Assembly: GCF_002078875.1 (NCBI RefSeq)
Contig: NC_034412.1
Coordinates: 76,959,458-77,023,457 of the forward strand
Reading direction: 5' to 3'
Length of the DNA: 64,000 bases
Source of the DNA: Numida meleagris
Lineage: Eukaryota > Chordata > Aves > Galliformes > Numididae
Shown in pieces: positions 58,941 through 64,000 of the stretch (position 1 is the stretch's first letter; the number at the start of each line of letters is the position of its first letter). The notes under the pieces were generated by a model that saw only the letters and a program-made list of their open reading frames with translations, had not been told where the DNA came from and did not search any database. A program made the translations under genes and the position numbers.

Positions 58941-59716
58941 GTCCTAGAAAATACGTTGTGGAAGCACAATAGCAACTTGCATCTTCACACATTAACTTCT
59001 TCAAGCTTTGCACTTCACTAAGTATCAAATGGTGAATTTAAATTTTGACTTTTTCTCCCTTGATACTTCAGTCCTATTAAGAAAAACAAATGTGATGCTT
59101 TTCATTTAAGCTAGCGCACCTTTATTGTGCTGAAATTATATCTCCATCTATCACTTAATTCAACCATCCTTTTCAGGTTAATTGAAAAGAAGATTATCTT
59201 TTGGTCTACCTCTCATTTAAGCTAGCATTTAGTATAAATGAGAGTTGATCCCACACTTTTAAAAATTGAATGCAAGAAAGCAGTTAAATCCTGTATCAGC
59301 TGTTTAAAAGATTCTCAGTATTTTCTTACTAATGTCAAATCATGTTTGTTGTGTCATGATGCTGCAGTGTTTATTTCTGCACAAATTTTACTCCTTGACA
59401 TTCTGTGAACTAAAAATTATCTTTTTAACTTCATATAATCAATTTGTTCCTTTGTGATAATGAATTCAAACATCCATGCTACTACCTACCTTATTAAGAA
59501 CATAGAGAAAATAAAAGCGTAGTATGTTTCTTCCAGTGCTAAAAACCAAGGGGAGAAACAGAAACAACATTATTTAATAATTACAGTATAAAACTGTAAT
59601 TCAGAAGTAGAGTTGTGAAAGTAAATCATCCATGGATATGTACTTTAATTTGAAAATAACTTGTGTTGCTTATGATCCTATCCCTTTTTTAGCATCACTT
59701 ATTTGTCTGAATTAAC
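58941..59716. other. AT-rich spacer, nothing recognised
   Basis: About 780 bases without a recognisable feature. Confidence 0.45.
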
Positions 59717-60168
59717 AATCATGGTGGCCCTCTGGACTCTTTCCAGTATGTCCAGCTCTCTCTTGTACTGGCCCAGGTCTGGACCCAGCACTGCAGGTGC
59801 AACTGCACCACTGTTGAGTAGAGGGGAAGAATCGCCTCTCTTGACCTGCTGATAGTACTTTTCCTAATGCAGTCAAGAATACCATTAGCCTTCTTAGCAG
59901 CAAGGGTACACTGCTGACTTCTACTCAGTTTGATGCCCACCAGGACTTCCATGTCCTTTTCTGCAGAGCTGCTTTCCACCTGGGTGCCCGCAGCATGTCC
60001 TATTGCTGGTGGTGTTCCTCCCCAGATGCAGCACTCTGCATTTCTCCATGCTGAACTCCATGAGGTTCCTGTCAGCCGCCTCCCCAGTTTGTTGATGTCC
60101 CTCTGGATGCCTGTGCAACTGACCCTCTGGTGTGTCAGCCACTCCTCCAGCTTTCCAACTTTAAGTTC
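59717..60168 (-). mobile_element. CR1 LINE ORF2 fragment, antisense
   Basis: Reversed ORF2 of a CR1 without its 3' tail. The minus strand (59719-60210) reads [40 protein letters not shown] and REAILPLYSTVVQLHLQCWV, corresponding to the stretch LGVLVD...[22 protein letters not shown] of better copies. Upstream of it lies LEEWLTHQRV-type coding for the region after FADD. Both ends are missing. Confidence 0.9.
59719..60138 (-). pseudogene. CR1 ORF2 fragment, minus strand
   Basis: Part of a 163-codon open frame whose C-terminal two thirds are CR1 ORF2. Key blocks are the SRSREAILPLYS motif and LQCWVQTW. The first dozens of codons of the longer frame lie in unrelated flanking DNA, so the apparent start is not meaningful. 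Confidence 0.8.
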
Positions 60169-61486
60169 CAATGTGGCTAAGACTGCAATACTTGAAAATA
60201 AGCATATCAATTATATGTGGAACAAAGTAAACCCTCATGAAAAGCGCCTTAAATTGTACAATAGGGAAAACTCAGGTCCTTGCGTCTTTCATTGTGTCTG
60301 TTACCTGCTTATAATAGAGAACTAGCTGGAGTCAGACACACTAAAAAATTCTTCTCCACTAAAACAACCTGAAGCATTTCAGAAAATCCAATTTGTAAAC
60401 ACCATTGACTTCTGTGGCTGAGTATAGTTCAGAAGGGAATGAAAGATTATAACTCACTTCTATGAAGTTTTGAAAAAAAAGAAATAGTCACAATTCAAGG
60501 ACAGTATTTCCTCTTAGTGCATGTGATCTACAGTTGTTTTTACTGACTTTGTTACGTTACTATTGCTGTGTTCTTCATGTGCTTTTTAGTTTAAGGACGA
60601 AGCAAGCTTATTTTATTAGAACTGAACAAACAGATCATAATCTGTTTTTATAGTGTCTTTATATATAAAGATAAGCAAATGTACCGCTTTCAGAGAATTA
60701 GTACAAAATGAAATCTAACTGGAAGTCAAAGTCTATGTTGCTATTTGTCACACTTGTTTAGAATCTGATCATTAATAATTTAATACTATAGTTACTTTCT
60801 GTATAGCGGTATAACCTTAATGAGATTCCAAAGTAATCCATTTGTAATAGATAGAAAAATACAGTTCATGCATCATGATGGTATAGGTCGAAGTTACAAA
60901 ACATTCTACATATAAATCAGTTTATTTGCAAGGCTATTATTGCAGTTAATCTGACCCATTCTACTGCTGGAGACCAAGAACTTTCCCACAGGGTAAAAGT
61001 TTCAGATGATGTCCAGTGTTTTCGTGTTGAAAAGTTCCATCAGCAAAATTCGAAGTCCTTTTTCAGGATAGTGGATAAAGAATTAGACTCAATGCAGAGA
61101 ATGATATCATCAGGATCAGCATGCAGCTCAAGACTTCCAGGAAATACTTTCAAATGATGTAGATCTGATAGATTTGATTACTTTTCTTTCACTGTCATTT
61201 ATGTGGTATTGCTTAGGTATCAGTAGTTTCAATTTCAAAGTTCTTAAATCAACAGATGCTTCAAAAATATCCCATGTCCCATTTTTAAAGATAAGAACAA
61301 TTTAAAGTGAACTTCCTGTTGATTTATCCAATCGCATTCCTGAGCTGCATTTGAAAAATGATAACTTCAGATCAAATTACCTAGTGCCCTTTGGAATTGT
61401 GCTGCTCGTCCCTGAACACTTGCAGTGCCTTTTCATTTGTTCATTAATACACTGGTAGGAGATGGTGAAAGTTGATTGTTAATGTA
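60169..61486. other. AT-rich DNA, no gene seen
   Basis: About 1.3 kb with no recognised element. Confidence 0.45.
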
Positions 61487-62016
61487 AGTTGCTCCGAAAG
61501 AAATGCCTTCTATTTATTTCCATGGAAACTACAACAAATACAAAGAGCTGATAGAGCAAATTCTCAGCTTCAAAACACTATTTTTCAACAGAATTGCCAC
61601 CATTAGGTATGCATTTTTGTTAGCAGTCAACAAGAGCCAGCATGCCATGCTCATAAATATCTGCACCAGCAAAGGTGACCCTGTTAATGTCATCACTTCT
61701 GAAAAACACCACCCGCTGTGTCCCCGTGATGACATCCATTGTTTAGGCTCCATAAATGTTCAGCAAGTGTCAATTAATGTCAGCAGGTGTCACTTTTTCC
61801 TCATGGAGGAATTCAGTGACACACCTTTGTTTCATACGTAATTCCATGTCAGGTGCCATTTTGTTAGAGTGCCCATCTACTGCTATTTGTCACACAACAG
61901 CAAAATGTAACAGAATGTTGGTGGGAAGATTCAACCTCTACTGCCATACCGCTAACATCCGTCTCTGTTGTGGTCCAACAGAATAAAATAGGAGGGATTA
62001 CTTTCAGAGCAGCCTG
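61487..62016 (-). mobile_element. Non-autonomous mariner, type A
   Basis: A 530-base element with left end AGTTGCTCCGAAAGAAATGC preceded by TA (61485-61486), and right end complement AGGCTGCTCTGAAAGTAATC. It has the type-A inside, as at 26.5 kb: TATGCATTTTTGTTAGCAGT, CAACAAGAGCCAGCATGCCA and ATCTGCACCAGC, joined to the N-terminal half of the coding region. The right flanking TA is mutated or shifted by a few bases. Confidence 0.9.
61770..61859 (-). pseudogene. Mariner transposase N-terminal fragment
   Basis: The minus-strand frame begins at the family start codon (MAPDMELRMKQ-type), continues to VTEFLHEEK and meets a stop at codon 30. This is the first part of the inverted-repeat-binding domain. 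The rest is broken. Confidence 0.8.
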
Positions 62017-62121
62017 CATGTATTTCTGTTTGACAGAGTTGAATTTCAGTGTTCTGTACTTTTTTGCTAATTTAGAAAAGGTCATCTATCCTGTAAGTTC
62101 TCACTTTAATTTTTCTATCCA

Positions 62122-62165
62122 AGTAGGAAATGCACGTTTCTATACCCAGTAGGAAATGCACGTTT
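62122..62165. repeat. Short direct repeat, two 18-base copies
   Basis: AGTAGGAAATGCACGTTT occurs exactly at 62122-62139 and 62148-62165, a 26-base period with eight unrelated bases between the copies. This is a local tandem duplication. Confidence 0.95.
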
Positions 62166-63570
62166 AGTGTAATCAGTGTTCTAAGCTCAAACTCCTTTCC
62201 TTCTTATAAAACACCTTTCAGTCATCTACTAGATAAGTAGCGGTAGCAATGCCAGAGTTTCTTAATGGTGCCATTCACATTTTTACAGTAAATGTACAGT
62301 GAAGATGATGAGAGGTGTGTACAGCTGATGTGTACTTGGAGACATCTCAGTCAGCAGCCATATGATCTACATGCAGACACACAGACTCTCGGGTGTGAAA
62401 ACATACTGGTTAATATTTGCTTTTAAATCTGCTACCTGCTAATGTCCATATCTTGTATTTGAGAAATTGTGAATAATCGTTCCCCACCTGCTGTTCTCAC
62501 AGCTTTATAGACATGATGAATGGGATTCAGAATAAATATAGGCATCTAGTACTACTCTAGCTACCAGGATAGTCATCTGATTGTCAGTCAGCTCTCCAAG
62601 AGGATATAGGTCTCTTCATATCTGCCAGCCTAGTGCAAACATCAGGTACTTTGGGTATTTGAAGTGGATCTGTATTCTATTTTTGAGATATCTGAATCTC
62701 ATGAGTTTGAAGTCTCTTTTGTTTCTTTTCATATGGAACAGCAGTGAAGGTGAATGCACTTTGGAATTGATCAGTGGCAGAGTGAAATATTCTGTTCTTG
62801 ATATTGTTTAACGTTCACTTGCTGTGTGTGACCAGATAACATTAAAGGAGAAATTGCTCTCTCCTTATACATACCCTTACAATATATCTTGACAGTAAAT
62901 GACAGGCACACAGATGCAAAAGGAAATATTACAAATAAACTTGGTATTTCTTCCTTGGTTGAATACTGAACTCTGGCAAGTCTACAGCTTCCCTTTGGCA
63001 CAAATCTTGAGATTCTGTAGAAAACCATCCTAAGAGTTGGCATCAACAACTTTATATATGTAAAATAAGGAGGTTTTTTTTGATTGTATAAGGAAGTTGA
63101 ATATTCATTAAGAAATCTGAATCTACATATATGTTTTGTCTGATGCTGAAATATTTATTACTTAAAATATGTTTGCAGATTACCATTTCAATGTGATACA
63201 TTCAGCCTAAACTTGTTATCTGATTGGGAAACTCTTCAGCTTTGAGTTGCTCACTGCTCATTTTTTCATATTCAAATATGTATAATTTTAGATTTCTGAA
63301 CCATTGTCTATTATTCTTCCTTCTAAAGTTGACCAGCAAAACAACAAAAATGTATTCTTTTATTTTCTAATCTATTTCAAATGCTATACATTATTGGATA
63401 TCAGTGTATAGTAATATGAATTAGAAGAAATTTCAGAAATAGCTGGAACCTAAGCCCTGGGGCAGTATTATGGCTTTGGGCATGGAGGTAGTTGGCCTAA
63501 TGGGGACCTTGAAAGAGGAATTTTAGGCACATCAGGGTTGAGGGGAGGTTGAGCATATTACTTCTCTTTT

Positions 63571-63592
63571 GCGCGCGCACACACACGCACAC
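63571..63592. repeat. Alternating purine-pyrimidine tract (GC/AC)
   Basis: GCGCGCGCACACACACGCAC plus AC: 22 strictly alternating bases rich in CG steps, the type of sequence that can switch to Z-DNA. Confidence 0.9.
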
Positions 63593-64000
63593 CATTCAGT
63601 TTCAGCGAATTTCAACGGGAGCATATTTTTGCATAGACTCTTTCTGCCTTTCATTTTTCTTGAACGCCAATCAGGAAACAGAAAATTGTCATAAAAGCCA
63701 TACATCTTAAATCAAAATTACTGACCACTACTAGAATAACAGCTAGTAAATGTTCAGTGTAAGCTTTCAAATAAGAGAAAGCTTTGAACATTTTCAAACA
63801 ATAGGTACCTGACATAATTTTTATTTTCCTGTAGATATTTTAGGCAGTATCAATGTTTTTTGTCTGTAGTCTCTGACAATTAATGAAGTTTTCCTGTGTT
63901 GGGAAAGAATCCTATATATGAAATTCCAGCAAATCCGAAGGAATTACATGATTTAAGTGTGATGAGCTCTATAACCTTATATTCTTGAGGGAGACTTCCA

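Larger units (their letters stand above)
62017..64000. other. AT-rich DNA, no gene seen
   Basis: About 2 kb without a recognised mobile element. It contains an 18-base direct repeat (62122-62139 and 62148-62165) and an alternating GC/AC stretch at 63571-63592. Confidence 0.45.

Overview
The window reads as AT-rich vertebrate nuclear DNA from a bird, most likely a galliform (chicken-like). The evidence is the repeat content: at least sixteen CR1 LINE copies, many ending in the avian CR1 3' octamer tail (ATTCTATG/ATTCTGTG type), a family of short mariner elements of the kind known from chicken, and LTRs that resemble avian endogenous retroviruses. The species assignment is inference; no database search was possible. 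There is one isolated N (20198) and one assembly gap of 180 Ns (49108-49287).

No intact protein-coding host gene, RNA gene, operon, CRISPR array or other prokaryote-type feature was found. The longer open frames all trace to repeats: CR1 ORF2 debris, mariner transposase debris, LTRs read in either strand, a 21-bp minisatellite, or homopyrimidine DNA. The window is best described as gene-poor intergenic or intronic DNA. I cannot tell which, because no splice-bounded exon stands out.

Layout: 1-10 kb holds a CR1 pair in tail-to-tail arrangement (664-2072 and 2164-2515), a short CR1 tail, then a mariner end beside a CR1 3' piece (8952-9402). 10-19 kb is mostly unique AT-rich DNA with one long pyrimidine tract (10559-10742). 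18.9-19.5 kb is a reversed solo LTR. 23.4-26.0 kb is a dense nest: an antisense CR1 split by an LTR, then a sense CR1 split by another sense CR1. 26.5-29.6 kb carries two mariners around an antisense CR1. 33.0-35.8 kb has an LTR fragment, an antisense CR1 and a much older CR1/L3-like fragment. 36.7-37.2 kb is the best candidate for a conserved non-coding regulatory element. 39.1-40.2 kb is the best preserved CR1. 45.6-46.5 kb is a GC- and CpG-rich degenerate LTR. 49.0-51.2 kb is a 21-bp minisatellite followed by two CR1s in a row. 52-64 kb has two more mariners and several CR1 pieces in otherwise featureless DNA.

The most notable observation is that the four near-complete mariners fall into two structural types with different internal deletions of the transposase. 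Two, at 26.5 and 61.5 kb, keep the extreme N-terminus joined to a C-terminal block. The other two, at 29.1 and 52.0 kb, keep a longer N-terminal part and almost nothing of the C-terminus. I saw no convincing evidence of an undescribed functional system.
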